A model generated the notes under the pieces. It was given only the letters and a program-made list of their open reading frames with translations, ran no database searches and was not told where the DNA came from. A program made the translations under genes and the position numbers. DNA of 64,000 nucleotides from Streptomyces sp. SID12488 (GTDB lineage: Bacteria; Actinomycetota; Actinomycetes; Streptomycetales; Streptomycetaceae). The stretch is from NCBI RefSeq assembly GCF_010548275.1, contig NZ_JAAGLT010000007.1, positions 124,001 through 188,000 of the forward strand, read 5' to 3'. This document shows, piece after piece, positions 53,301 to 63,045 of the stretch (within the stretch, counting starts at the first letter, position 1; each line of letters opens with the position of its first letter).

Positions 53301-56300
53301 AGGGCGTCGGCAGCTCCAGCGACGGGCGTTCCCTCGGGCTGACGGCTCCCCGGCCCGAGGGACAGCGTGCCGCGCTGCAACGGGCGTACCGCAACGCGGG
53401 GGTGTCGCCCGCCGAGGTCGGACTCGTCGAGGCGCACGGCACCGGGACCGTGGTCGGCGACCGAACCGAACTCGCCATCCTGAGCGAGGTGTTCAGCGAG
53501 GCCGGAGCCAAGTCGGGTGCTGTGGCGCTCGGGTCGGTCAAGTCGCAGATCGGGCACACCAAGTGCGCCGCCGGACTCGCCGGCCTCATCAAGACGGTGC
53601 TCGCCCTGCACACCGGGGTCAAGCCGCCCACCCTGCACGTGAGCAAGCCCAACTCCGCCTGGGAGGAAGGCAGCAGCCCGTTCGTGTTCCACGGGCAGGC
53701 ACGACCATGGGCGGCTCCGGCACACGAACGACTCGCGGGACTCAGCGCGTTCGGCTTCGGCGGCACCAACTTCCATGTGGTGCTGGAGGCCTACGCCGAC
53801 TCCGCCCCGCCCGCACACGGGCTCGACGCCTGGCCCGTCGAACTGTTCACCTTCCGGGCGGCCGACCTGGCGGGGGCCCGGCGGGCCATCGAGGACGTGC
53901 TGAAAGCGGCGGAGGACGAGCAGTCCTCCTGGCGGCTGCGCGATCTCGCCCTCGCCGCCTCGCGCCGCTCCGACGCCCGCCACGAACCCGTGCAGGTGGC
54001 GGTCGTGGCAACGGACACGGCAGGACTCGTCGGGCAGTTGCGTCGGGCACTGGCGGGGGAGCACGACCCGCGCGCCGGAGTCCACCTCGCTGCTCAGGAC
54101 CGTGGGGAAACGGCAGGCCAGGTCGCCTTCCTCTTCCCCGGGCAGGGCAGCCAGCGAACCGGGATGCTCGCCGACGTGTTCGTCGCCCTCCCCGAACTCC
54201 AGTACTACCTGGAACTCGGCAGCGACCACGCCGACCTCCTCTACCCGCCCACCGCCTTCGACGACACCGCCCGCGACCGCCAGCACACCGCGCTCACCGA
54301 CACCCGCGTCGCCCAACCCGCCCTGGGTATCGCAGGTCTCGCCGCGCACGCCCTCCTCACCTCGGCAGGCGTGCGCCCGGACATGGCCGCCGGGCACAGC
54401 TACGGCGAACTCGTCGCCCTCAGCGCGGCCGGCGCCCTCGACCCGGAGGCACTCCTCGCGCTGAGCGCCGAGCGGGCGACCGCGATCCTCTCGGCCGCGG
54501 GCGAGGCCAACGGCGACGACCCGGGCACCATGGCTGCGGTGTCGGCGGGCGCCAAGGACGTCACGGCCGCCCTGCGCGCCGCCGACGCGCCTGCCTCGGT
54601 TGTCGTCGCCAACCACAACTCGCCCAAGCAGACGGTGATTTCGGGACCGACGGCGGCGGTCGACGAGGCCGTACGGCTGCTGCGCGCGGCCGGGCTCGGC
54701 GCGAAGCGCATCCCTGTCGCCTGCGCCTTCCACAGCCCGCTGGTCGCCGGCGCCGGGGAACGGTTCGCGACGGCACTGGCCCAACAGCCGGTACGCGCGC
54801 CGGAGTTCACGGTGTGGTCCAACCGGACGGCCGCCCCGTACGGCGCCGACGCCGACGCGGTGCGTGCCGAACTCGCCGCGCAGATCGGTGCCCCGGTCGG
54901 TTTCGTCGCCCAGATCGAGGCGATGTACGAGGCGGGCGCCCGGATCTTCGTCGAGGCCGGGCCCGGTTCCGTACTGACGAGGCTGGTCGGCCAGATCCTC
55001 GGCGACCGCCCGCACCGGACGGTCGCCTGCGAACCACGGCCCGACAGCGGACTGCGCGGCTGGCTCGACGCGCTGGCCCAACTGGCCGTCGCGGGGCTGC
55101 CGGTGCGCACCGGATGGCTGTTCCACGGGCGCGACGCCGTCGACGCGACCCGGACGAAGGCACCGAAGCGGCCCGGCTGGACGGTCGACGGCCATCTGGT
55201 CCGCACCGCCGCCGGCGAACTCCTCCCCGGTGCGCTCGCACCGGCCCGACGCGTAGTGGAGACGACGACAGTGACCGCGAATCACCAGGACGGCACCCCG
55301 GGCGCCGACGGCAGGGACGCGCTGATCTCCGAGTTCCTGCGCGCCAGCCGCGAGATGGTCGCCGCTCAACGGGACGTACTCCTCACGTACTTCGGCGCGG
55401 CTCCGGGACAGTGGATACCCGGGCCCACGGCACCGGAGCCCCTGCGGATGGCACAGGCTCAGGATCAGCAGGGGGTGGCCGTGCCGCCCGCCTATCCGCC
55501 CGCGCTCTATGCCGTGCCCGCCCCCGTCCCCGTCCCTGCCGCTGTGGGGTTCACGGAGGCGGATGTGCTGGGGGTGGTGCTGGAGATCATCAGTGAGCGG
55601 ACCGGGTATCCGGTGGACATGATCGAGCCCGACCTCGATCTGGAAGCTGACCTGAGCATCGACTCGATCAAGCGGGCTGAGATCGCCGGTGAGTTGGCGC
55701 AGCGGCTCGGCATCGGGGGCGCCGGTGACCTCACGGTGCTCGGTGATGCCGAGTTGGAGGATCTCGCCAAGGCCCGTACGGCGGCTTCCGTGACGGCATG
55801 GCTCGCGGCGCGGCTCACCACGGCCGTGTCCCAGCCCGTGTCCGCTCCCGTCCCTGTCCCCGCTGCTGTGGGGTTCACGGAGGCGGATGTGCTGGGGGTG
55901 GTGCTGGAGATCATCAGTGAGCGGACCGGGTATCCGGTGGACATGATCGAGCCCGACCTCGATCTGGAAGCTGACCTGAGCATCGACTCGATCAAGCGGG
56001 CTGAGATCGCCGGTGAGTTGGCGCAGCGGCTCGGCATCGGGGGCGCCGGTGACCTCACCGTGCTCGACGATGCCGAGTTGGAGGATCTCGCCAAGGCCCG
56101 TACGGCGGCCTCGGTGACGGCATGGCTCACCGTGCGGCTCACCGGCCCGGATGAGGTCGAGGAACAAGGAGCGGCACCGCAGTCCCTCCGGCCGGTGGCG
56201 GCCGAGGCGGCCGACGTGTCCCCGGAGGTCACCGGTGAGGCGCCGAAGCGCTTCCAGTTGCGCCCCGTCCTGCTGGAACAGCAGGACGGACACGGCATGG

Positions 56301-57778
56301 CGGACGGGACCCCGACCGGGACCGGGAGCGTCGACCCCGCCGCCGTACTGGCCGGAAAGCGGTTCGCCCTCCTCGGTGACGACGATTCCGGCACGGTAGC
56401 CCGGGAGGTCGCGGCGCGGCTCGCCGGGCATGGCGCCGACACGGTGGTCCTGGGCCCCGAGCATCTGCTGACCGGAGCGGACGGGCCGGACGGGCAGGTT
56501 GACGGCGTGCTGTACCTCGACCCGCTGGCCTCGTCCCGGCCACCGGTGCTGCCCGACGCGTTCCCCGTGTTCAAGGCGGCCCTCGGACTCGGGCCGCGCT
56601 GGCTGTTCGCCGTACGGGTGACCACGGAAGGCGGCCCGGACGAGGCCGAGTTGAGGTCGGCCGGCCTGCACGGGCTCTTCCGGACGGTCGCCCGGGAGTA
56701 CCCGGAGACCGACGCGCGGATCATCGACCTCGCCGACGACGACACGAGTGCCGCGGCCGTCGCCGACGCGCTGCTCGGCGAGCTGCTCGCCTCCGACCGC
56801 ACCCCTGTCGTCCTGCGAACTGCCGCAGGACGCCATGGACTTGAGCTGATCGAAACCCCGCTGGGCGCACTCGGCACCACCGGCGCCGGACCCGCCGGGG
56901 ACGGTGCCGCGGAGGCCGCCGCCCTCGGACTGGACCGGGACAGCGTGGTCCTGCTGGTCGGCGGGGCGCGGGGCATCACCGCGAAGTTCGCCGCCTCACT
57001 GGCGTCCGCCTCCCGCTGCCGGATCGAACTGCTCGGCCGCACACCCGCACCGGAGGGCCCGGAGGGCGCGGCCACAGCAGCCGCCGGCACCCGGACCGAA
57101 CTGCGCGCCGCACTCGCCGCCCGGGGCGGACTGACCCCCGCCGAGCTCAACCGCGAGGCCGAACTCCTGCTCGCCCAGCGGGAGATCACCGCCACCCTCG
57201 ACGAACTGGGGGCCCTCGGCAGCCCCGCCCGCTACCACTCCGTCGACTTCCGGGAACAGGACGCGGCGCTCCAGGCCGTGAAGGAGATCCACGCCGAACA
57301 CGGCCGCCTCGACGGGGTCGTCTACGCGGCCGGGGTGATCGAGGACCGGCTCATCGCCGAGAAGACCGCCGAGTCCTTCCAGCGCGTCTACGGGACGAAG
57401 ACCACCGGTGCGGAGACCCTGCTCGCCGCACTGGAGCAGCTCCCCAACAGGCCTGCTTTCGCTGTCCTGTTCGGCAGCATCTCCGCCGTCCTCGGCAACC
57501 GGGGCCAGGTCGACTACGCCGCCGCCAACGACGCCCTCCAGAGCCTCGGCGCCGCCTGGGCGTCCCGTACCGGGCAGCGGGCCCTGACCGTGCACTGGGG
57601 GCCGTGGGCGCCGACCGGCGGCCACACCGGCATGGTGACCCCCGAACTCGGGCGCGAGTACGCCCGGCGCGGGGTCAGGCTCATCGACCCGGAGGAGGGC
57701 ACGGCCGCGCTGCTCCGTGAACTGGCCTGGGGCGAGGAGTCGGCAGGCACCGTCGTCTACACCTCGTCGGGCTGGTAA
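50381..57778 (+). CDS. PKS1: NPD-NPD-KS-AT-ACP-ACP-KR iterative polyketide/PUFA-synthase-like megasynthase
   Basis: The 2465-residue enzyme holds, in order: two nitronate-monooxygenase/PfaD-like TIM-barrel modules (about 1-260, with RGSDGGGRIGDLSTF; and about 310-620, with GSECGGHVGPRGS and FFAGGVHDE); a ketosynthase (about 695-1130; Cys884 in DAACASS, His1019 in EAHGTGT, His1059 in GHTKCAAG); an acyltransferase (Ser1340 in GHSYGEL); two ACPs (Ser1762 and Ser1870, both in SIDSIKRAE, the PUFA-synthase-type ACP motif); and a ketoreductase (GGARGITAKF, SISA, VDYAAAND). ATG at 50381 follows CGGAGAATC. The two NPD modules are the enoylreductase candidates. PKS2 starts five bases after the stop. 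Product unknown. Confidence 0.94.
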   Translation: MTSAVRAVDMIIGVTPFGEPDARLAAAVSRAGGLGVLDLGLGDRRARDALARMRRLAALSTPSSPSVPSTSDFRYGVRIGPHCRLTLADLVGDGGPDTVILAPDVADVSDAFRPVAEVAARHRVLVEVTDLAEALAAVRSGAHGLIARGSDGGGRIGDLSTFVLLQRLLAEPGIDLPVWARGGIGPRTAAAAVAGGAAGVVLDSQLALLAESSLPEATAAALRSMDGSETVVVSGHRVLHRRGPDAPSVPAGDPAAVAAMLGAQDPRTQLLPVGQDGFLAARFADRWGDAARTVRALTGAIHDVVRGDGPVRALRSGSPMSRSLGTQLPVAQGPMTRVSDQARFAAAVAGGGALPFVALALASGEQTRTMLAETREAVGGDRPWGVGVLGFAPEELRNAQLEAVRELRPTHAIIAGGRPAQAEALERAGISTFLHVPSPGLLKQFLEAGARRFVFEGSECGGHVGPRGSFPLWEAQLAVIDDYLAGAKDSDAERIEVFFAGGVHDERSAAMVAALAAPLTARGASVGVLMGTAYLFTEEAVACGAVQPLFQRQVVDATSTALLETAPGHATRCVPSPFSDNYREFEAELRTSGVPDRQIWERLERLNVGRLRIASKGIERDTEGELAAVDEQRQLDEGMFMAGEVAVLRSATTTIDALHHSVAGGAADFLTDRAAELRERLGVHPPEEAPAPAPLDVAVVGMACMFPDAPDLAAFWANVLGGHDAVSEVPADRWDPAVHYSQEAGDGGVTPSKWGGFLPRIPFDPLSYGIPPTSLGSIEPVQLLALEAARRALTHAGYGERGREFDRSRTSVVFGAEAGSDLSNAGTLRAVLPSYYGKVPDGLADQLPRLTEDSFPGMLSNVISGRIANRLDLGGANYTVDAACASSLAAVDVACKELVGGTSDVVLCGGADLHNGINDYVLFSSVHALSPTGRSRAFDSSADGIALGEGVACVVLKRLADAERDGDRIYGVIKGVGSSSDGRSLGLTAPRPEGQRAALQRAYRNAGVSPAEVGLVEAHGTGTVVGDRTELAILSEVFSEAGAKSGAVALGSVKSQIGHTKCAAGLAGLIKTVLALHTGVKPPTLHVSKPNSAWEEGSSPFVFHGQARPWAAPAHERLAGLSAFGFGGTNFHVVLEAYADSAPPAHGLDAWPVELFTFRAADLAGARRAIEDVLKAAEDEQSSWRLRDLALAASRRSDARHEPVQVAVVATDTAGLVGQLRRALAGEHDPRAGVHLAAQDRGETAGQVAFLFPGQGSQRTGMLADVFVALPELQYYLELGSDHADLLYPPTAFDDTARDRQHTALTDTRVAQPALGIAGLAAHALLTSAGVRPDMAAGHSYGELVALSAAGALDPEALLALSAERATAILSAAGEANGDDPGTMAAVSAGAKDVTAALRAADAPASVVVANHNSPKQTVISGPTAAVDEAVRLLRAAGLGAKRIPVACAFHSPLVAGAGERFATALAQQPVRAPEFTVWSNRTAAPYGADADAVRAELAAQIGAPVGFVAQIEAMYEAGARIFVEAGPGSVLTRLVGQILGDRPHRTVACEPRPDSGLRGWLDALAQLAVAGLPVRTGWLFHGRDAVDATRTKAPKRPGWTVDGHLVRTAAGELLPGALAPARRVVETTTVTANHQDGTPGADGRDALISEFLRASREMVAAQRDVLLTYFGAAPGQWIPGPTAPEPLRMAQAQDQQGVAVPPAYPPALYAVPAPVPVPAAVGFTEADVLGVVLEIISERTGYPVDMIEPDLDLEADLSIDSIKRAEIAGELAQRLGIGGAGDLTVLGDAELEDLAKARTAASVTAWLAARLTTAVSQPVSAPVPVPAAVGFTEADVLGVVLEIISERTGYPVDMIEPDLDLEADLSIDSIKRAEIAGELAQRLGIGGAGDLTVLDDAELEDLAKARTAASVTAWLTVRLTGPDEVEEQGAAPQSLRPVAAEAADVSPEVTGEAPKRFQLRPVLLEQQDGHGMADGTPTGTGSVDPAAVLAGKRFALLGDDDSGTVAREVAARLAGHGADTVVLGPEHLLTGADGPDGQVDGVLYLDPLASSRPPVLPDAFPVFKAALGLGPRWLFAVRVTTEGGPDEAELRSAGLHGLFRTVAREYPETDARIIDLADDDTSAAAVADALLGELLASDRTPVVLRTAAGRHGLELIETPLGALGTTGAGPAGDGAAEAAALGLDRDSVVLLVGGARGITAKFAASLASASRCRIELLGRTPAPEGPEGAATAAAGTRTELRAALAARGGLTPAELNREAELLLAQREITATLDELGALGSPARYHSVDFREQDAALQAVKEIHAEHGRLDGVVYAAGVIEDRLIAEKTAESFQRVYGTKTTGAETLLAALEQLPNRPAFAVLFGSISAVLGNRGQVDYAAANDALQSLGAAWASRTGQRALTVHWGPWAPTGGHTGMVTPELGREYARRGVRLIDPEEGTAALLRELAWGEESAGTVVYTSSGW
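55541..56131 (+). repeat. Tandem ACP duplication within PKS1 (period 324 bp)
   Basis: Copies start at 55541 and 55865. The first 194 bp (55541-55734 against 55865-56058) are identical at every base; afterwards a few substitutions appear. Complete identity including synonymous positions implies recent duplication or gene conversion. The preceding Pro/Val linker (PAPVPVPAA / SAPVPVPAA) is duplicated as well. Confidence 0.95.
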
Positions 57779-57783
57779 CCGAC

Positions 57784-60700
57784 ATGACTGATCGTCATAC
57801 GCGGTCAGCGGGTGGTGGTACGTCGACGCCCGTGGCCATCGTGGGTATGTCCGTGCTGCTGCCCGGCGCCGCCGACCTCGACTCCTACTGGCGGAACCTG
57901 CTCGCCGGGACGGACGCCATCACCGACGTGCCGGACGGGCGTTGGGACGCGGACGCCTACTACCGGCCCGACTCCGCCGGTGGCCGTGCCGTCGCCGACC
58001 AGGTGTACTGCCGGCGCGGCGGGTTCGTGGACGAGCTGGCGGAGGTGGAGGTGACCCGGTTCGGGATCATGCCGAACTCCGTCTCCGGCACCGAGCCCGA
58101 CCAGCTCATCGCCCTCAACGTGGCCGCCGCCGCCCTCGCCGACGCGGGCGGCGACGACCACCTTCCCGACCGGCACCGCATCGGCGTGGTCCTCGGCCGG
58201 GGCGGCTACCTCACCCCGGGCCTGGTCCGGCTCGACCAGCGGGTCCGTACGGCAGGCCAACTCGTCCGCACGCTGGGCGAGTTGATGCCGGAGCTGGATC
58301 CCGCCCAACTCGACCGTGTCCGTGCTGCGTTCACGGACCGGCTCGGTCCCGACAGCCCCGAGTCGGCGATCGGGCTCGTCCCCAACCTCGCCGCCTCCCG
58401 GGTCGCCAACCGGCTCGACCTGCGCGGACCCGCGTACACCGTGGACGCGGCCTGCGCCTCCTCGCTGGTTGCCGTGGACCAGGCGGTGAACGAACTGGCT
58501 TCCGGGCGCTGCGACCTGATGCTGGCCGGGGGAGTCCACCACTGTCACGACATCACCCTGTGGAGCGTCTTCTCGCAACTCCGCGCCCTCTCGCCCAGCC
58601 AGCGCATCCGCCCCTTCCACCGGGGCGCCGACGGCATCCTGATCGGTGAGGGCACCGGCGTGGTTGTCCTCAAGCGCCTCGCCGACGCCGAGCGCGACGG
58701 AGACAGGATCTACGCCGTCATCCGGGGCACCGGCGTGGCCAGCGACGGCCGCGCCGCCGGGCTGGTCAACCCCGACCCCGGCGGCCAGACCCACGCCGTA
58801 CGCCAGGCCTGGCGCGCCGCCGGACTCGACCCCGCCCAGCCCGGTTCGGTGGGCCTCCTGGAGGCCCACGGCACGGCGACCCCCGCCGGAGACGCAGCCG
58901 AACTGGCCACGCTGGCAGAGGTGTTCGGGCCCAGGACAAGCGAAGGCGCGGGCGGCAGCGGTCCGGCGGTGATCGGCTCCGTGAAGTCGATGATCGGGCA
59001 CACCATGCCCGCCGCCGGGGTCGCGGGCCTGGTCAAGGCTGCCCTCGCCGTCCACCACGGCATGCTCCTGCCCACCCTGCACTGCGACGACCCGCACCCG
59101 GCCCTCGCGGCCACCCGTTTCCGCCCGCTGGACCGGGCGGCGCCCTGGGAGACGACCGCCGAGCAGCCGGTACGGCGGGCGGCGGTCAACGCGTTCGGGT
59201 TCGGCGGGATCAACGCCCATGTGGTGCTGGAGGAGGCGCCCGGGGCGCGTACGAGGAGCACGGCGTCCCTCATGCCGACGGCACCCGGGCCGTCGGTCAC
59301 CGTCGCCGAGCCCGAGCGAGTCCTCCTGCTCGCCGCCGACACCCCCGAGGCCCTCGCCGCCCTGCTCGACGCGGACGACCCGGCCGTACTCGCCGCCGGT
59401 CTCGACGCCGCCCGTACACATCCGCAGGCCGGGCCCGCCCGGCTCGGCATCGTCGACCCGACCGCGAAGCGGCTCACGCTGGCGCGCCGGACGATCGCCA
59501 AGGGGCGGGCATGGCAGGGCCGTAGCGACGTCTGGTTCCGGCCGGAACCGCTACGGGGCGATGCGGAGGGGGGGTTGGGAGGCCTGGCCTTCGTCTTCCC
59601 CGGCCTCGAAGGTGACTTCGAGCCCCGCGTCGACGACATCGCCGCCCACTTCGGTCTGGACGCTGTGCTCCCGACCGGCGAACGTGCCGAGGTCGGGGAC
59701 GTGGGCCGGCACGGGTTCGGGGTGGTCGGGGTCGGGTTGCTGCTCGACCGGGCGCTGCGCCGCATGAGCGTCGTCCCCGACGCGGTGGCCGGGCACAGCG
59801 TCGGCGAGTGGACGGCGATGACGGCCGCCGGACTGTACGACGGCGACGAGGTCGGCGCCTTCATGGCGACCTTCGACCCCGACACGGTGACCGTGCCGGG
59901 GCTGGCGTTCGGGGCACTCGGCACATCCGCCGAACGGGTCCTCGAGGCGCTCGCCGAGGAGGGCTGGGCGGACGCCGGGATCGTGCTCTCGCACGACAAC
60001 GCGCCCAGCCAGTCGATGGTGTGCGGCCCTGCTTCGGCGGTCGAGGAGTTCGTCCGGGCGTTCCGTGCCCGGGGTGTGCTCAGTCAGGTGCTGCCCTTCC
60101 AGTCCGGCTTCCACACGCCGATGTTGGCGCCCTACCTGGCCCCGATCGAGCAGGCCGCGAGCCTCTTCCGGCTTCAGCCGCCGACGGTTCCCGTCTGGTC
60201 GGGGACGACGGCGGCGCCCTTCCCGGCGGGAGAGTCAGCGGTGCGTCAGCTGTTCGTACGGCATCTGCTGGAGCCGGTGCGCTTCCGGCAGTTGATCGAG
60301 GCCATGTACGCGGCCGGACACCGGACCTTCATCCAGGTCGGCACCGGCCAGCTCGGCTCCCTCATCGGCGACACGCTGTCGGGGCGCGATCACCTGGTCG
60401 TCGCCGCCAACTCCCCGCACCGCGACGGTCTCGCCCAACTCCGGCGCGTGGCAACGGCGCTGTGGGTGTCGGGGAGGGCGACGGCACCGGCGCTGCCGGG
60501 CTCCGCCACCCCTGACACCACCGGCAACTCCGCTCCCCATGTCGCCGGTCCCTCCGACCGCTCCACGGAACCGGCCCTCCCCGGGAACCCCGTGCGGGGG
60601 GACCGGCCGTCCAACCGCCCGCCTGTCCGGCTCGACCTGGGCGGCGCGCTCGTCTCCCTCGACGAACCGACGCTCACGCGACTGCGCGCTGAACTGAGTT

Positions 60701-63045
60701 CGGGGCTGAACCTCGCGGGGCCTGCGGTTACCGGGGCACCGGTTGCCGCCGCGCTGTCGGGCACCGTTGCGTCGCCGTTTGCTGCCTCGACGCCGGTGAC
60801 GGCTCAACGGAGGCGTGCCGCCGGGGTGTTGGGCGTCACGGAGATACCCGGTGCCGCCGGTCTCCCGGGCGCCGCCGCGCTGACGTCGTCCCTGGACGCG
60901 CTCGCGGGCCGCTTCCCGGCCGCCGCCGAACTCGGCGCGCTGCTGCGGGAGACGGCGGACACCGCCGCCGAGCTGATCGGCGCGGGCCGTCGCCGTCCCG
61001 GTTCCGCCGCGGCCTACACCGGGGGTGCCGCGCAGGATCCGGGCGGCCCCACCGTGGGCACCGGCCTGGTCGGCGGCCCGGCAGGCAGCGCGCTCAACGG
61101 GGCTTCTCAGCAAGCCTCCGCGACGTCCGCCGAGGCATCCCGGCCAGCCACCGCACCGCCCGCCGGAGATTCCCGGCAAGCCCCTTCGGTACCCTCCTCG
61201 GTACCCGCCGGGACTTCTCCCCGGGCCTACAGCACACCCACCGCCCCTTACCCCGCCCCAGGCACCGTGCCCCCCTTCGGAGCCCACCCCACCCCGGGCC
61301 TCCCCGCCCCCGCGTCTCTGCCCCCGCTCCTGCGCCCCCGGTCAACCGCCCTCACCACCCGGTTACTTCCCCCGACACCGCCCGCCGAGGCGACCCCTCC
61401 CCCCTGGCGCACCACGGTCCACGTGTCCCCGGACACCATGCCGTACCTCCTCGACCACTGCTTCTTCCCGCAGCGTCCTGGCTGGCCGGAGGTGGCCGAC
61501 CGATGGCCGGTGGTCCCGGCGACGACGATCGTGCAGCACATGATGGAAGAGGCCCTGCGAGCGGCGGAGCAGACCGACCCCGGAACCCCAGCCGTCGCCG
61601 TCGCCGTCCACGGCGCCCGCTTCGACCAGTGGCTCACCGCCACCCCACCCCGCGACGTGGACGTGACAGTCGCCCCCGTCCCCGCCGCCCCCACCCACCG
61701 CGCCGTCTCCTTCGGCCCCCGAGCCCGAGCCACCGTCGAACTCGCCGCCACCTACCCGGAGTTGACAGCCCACCCCACCCCCTGGCCCACCGACCCCACC
61801 ACCGAACGCACCCCCGACCACACCGCCGCCCAGCTCTACGCCGAGCGCTGGATGTTCCACGGCCCGGCGTTCCAGGGGGTCACCGAGCTCACCGCGCTGG
61901 GCGAGGCGCACGTACGGGGAGTCATCACGACCCCGCCCGCGCCCGGCTCGCTCCTCGACAACGTCGGCCAGATCCTGGGGTACTGGATCATGGCGACGCG
62001 CACCGCGCGGACGGTCGTGTTCCCGGTCGGGATGCGGGAGATGAGGTTCTACGGGCCGCACCCCGAACCCGGCACCGACGTCGACTGCTTCGTCCGGATC
62101 ACCTCACTCACCGACACCGTCCTCGAAGCCGACGTCCAACTGACTGTGGACGGCCGGGTATGGGCCGTGCTGAGCGGCTGGCAGGACCGCCGTTTCGACA
62201 ACGACCCGCAGACCAGGCCCGTCGAACGATTCCCCGAGCGCAACACCCTCTCCCAGGCCCGGTCGGACGGCTGGGTACTGCTCCACGAACGCTGGCCCGA
62301 CCTCGCCTCGCGCGACCTCATCATGCGCAACTCCCTGGGCGGGGAGGAGCGTTCGCAGTACGAGCGGCACGCGCCACGCGGTCGCCGGCAGTGGCTGCTC
62401 GGCCGGATCGCCGCCAAGGACGCCGTACGGCGGTGGCTCTGGGACCGGGAGGGCGAGGGGGACGTGTTCCCGGCCGAGATCCAGGTGCACAACGACGCGA
62501 CCGGGCGGCCGTACGTCACCGGTACGCACGGCAGGACCCTGCCCCCGCTGGACATCTCGCTCGCCCACCGGGCCGAGGCAGGGGTGGCGATCGTACGGCG
62601 GACCCGGCCCGGTTCCGTCCCCGGCGGAGGTCCGGGTACCGGGCCCGGGATCGACATCGAGGAGGTCGTCGAGCGGGACGCATCCACCCTGGCCACCGCC
62701 CTCGGCCCGGCCGAACTCGCCCTGCTCCGCGCCAGGTCGGCCGCCGGCGGCGAGTCCGAGGCGCTCTGGTTCACCCGTTTCTGGGCCGCCAAGGAAGCCG
62801 TCGCGAAGGCGGAGGGCACCGGATTCGGCTGTAGGCCAAGGGACTTCGCGGTACGGGAGACCACGGACGCGGGCGACCGGCTCACGGTCTCCGGGCGGCT
62901 CGCACCCGCCTACACCGTGCACTGCGAGCAGACGGGCAATCCCCCCGGACTGCCCGACAGGGAGTACGTCGTGGCCTGGACAACCGGACCGGCCGAAGAA
63001 GTCGCCGAAGAAGTCACAGCACAAAAAGGGGAGTTGGAGCGATGA
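57784..63045 (+). CDS. PKS2: KS-AT-DH-PPTase megasynthase
   Basis: The 1753-residue protein has a ketosynthase (about 15-480; Cys224 in DAACASS, His362 in EAHGTAT, His406 in IGHTMPAAG), an acyltransferase (about 600-890; Ser672 in GHSVGEW), a Pro/Ala-rich linker (about 900-1180), a hotdog dehydratase (His1225 in LLDHCFF, HGPAFQG near 1360) and a C-terminal phosphopantetheinyl transferase (Asp1624 in IDIEEV; FWAAKEAVAKAEGTG, Lys1670). Because the KS keeps its Cys, it is not a chain-length factor. The PPTase can prime the ACPs in cis. No ACP lies in this protein; the neighbouring gene and PKS1 supply them. A TTA codon occurs at 61363-61365. Confidence 0.93.
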   Translation: MTDRHTRSAGGGTSTPVAIVGMSVLLPGAADLDSYWRNLLAGTDAITDVPDGRWDADAYYRPDSAGGRAVADQVYCRRGGFVDELAEVEVTRFGIMPNSVSGTEPDQLIALNVAAAALADAGGDDHLPDRHRIGVVLGRGGYLTPGLVRLDQRVRTAGQLVRTLGELMPELDPAQLDRVRAAFTDRLGPDSPESAIGLVPNLAASRVANRLDLRGPAYTVDAACASSLVAVDQAVNELASGRCDLMLAGGVHHCHDITLWSVFSQLRALSPSQRIRPFHRGADGILIGEGTGVVVLKRLADAERDGDRIYAVIRGTGVASDGRAAGLVNPDPGGQTHAVRQAWRAAGLDPAQPGSVGLLEAHGTATPAGDAAELATLAEVFGPRTSEGAGGSGPAVIGSVKSMIGHTMPAAGVAGLVKAALAVHHGMLLPTLHCDDPHPALAATRFRPLDRAAPWETTAEQPVRRAAVNAFGFGGINAHVVLEEAPGARTRSTASLMPTAPGPSVTVAEPERVLLLAADTPEALAALLDADDPAVLAAGLDAARTHPQAGPARLGIVDPTAKRLTLARRTIAKGRAWQGRSDVWFRPEPLRGDAEGGLGGLAFVFPGLEGDFEPRVDDIAAHFGLDAVLPTGERAEVGDVGRHGFGVVGVGLLLDRALRRMSVVPDAVAGHSVGEWTAMTAAGLYDGDEVGAFMATFDPDTVTVPGLAFGALGTSAERVLEALAEEGWADAGIVLSHDNAPSQSMVCGPASAVEEFVRAFRARGVLSQVLPFQSGFHTPMLAPYLAPIEQAASLFRLQPPTVPVWSGTTAAPFPAGESAVRQLFVRHLLEPVRFRQLIEAMYAAGHRTFIQVGTGQLGSLIGDTLSGRDHLVVAANSPHRDGLAQLRRVATALWVSGRATAPALPGSATPDTTGNSAPHVAGPSDRSTEPALPGNPVRGDRPSNRPPVRLDLGGALVSLDEPTLTRLRAELSSGLNLAGPAVTGAPVAAALSGTVASPFAASTPVTAQRRRAAGVLGVTEIPGAAGLPGAAALTSSLDALAGRFPAAAELGALLRETADTAAELIGAGRRRPGSAAAYTGGAAQDPGGPTVGTGLVGGPAGSALNGASQQASATSAEASRPATAPPAGDSRQAPSVPSSVPAGTSPRAYSTPTAPYPAPGTVPPFGAHPTPGLPAPASLPPLLRPRSTALTTRLLPPTPPAEATPPPWRTTVHVSPDTMPYLLDHCFFPQRPGWPEVADRWPVVPATTIVQHMMEEALRAAEQTDPGTPAVAVAVHGARFDQWLTATPPRDVDVTVAPVPAAPTHRAVSFGPRARATVELAATYPELTAHPTPWPTDPTTERTPDHTAAQLYAERWMFHGPAFQGVTELTALGEAHVRGVITTPPAPGSLLDNVGQILGYWIMATRTARTVVFPVGMREMRFYGPHPEPGTDVDCFVRITSLTDTVLEADVQLTVDGRVWAVLSGWQDRRFDNDPQTRPVERFPERNTLSQARSDGWVLLHERWPDLASRDLIMRNSLGGEERSQYERHAPRGRRQWLLGRIAAKDAVRRWLWDREGEGDVFPAEIQVHNDATGRPYVTGTHGRTLPPLDISLAHRAEAGVAIVRRTRPGSVPGGGPGTGPGIDIEEVVERDASTLATALGPAELALLRARSAAGGESEALWFTRFWAAKEAVAKAEGTGFGCRPRDFAVRETTDAGDRLTVSGRLAPAYTVHCEQTGNPPGLPDREYVVAWTTGPAEEVAEEVTAQKGELER

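Noticed and set aside
50480..56836. 2118-residue ORF antisense to PKS1
   Set aside because: Shadow frame of the PKS; Arg/Gly/Val-rich with no domain.
57784..59230. Reading the PKS2 KS as a chain-length factor
   Set aside because: The nucleophile Cys224 and both His residues are present, so it should be catalytic.
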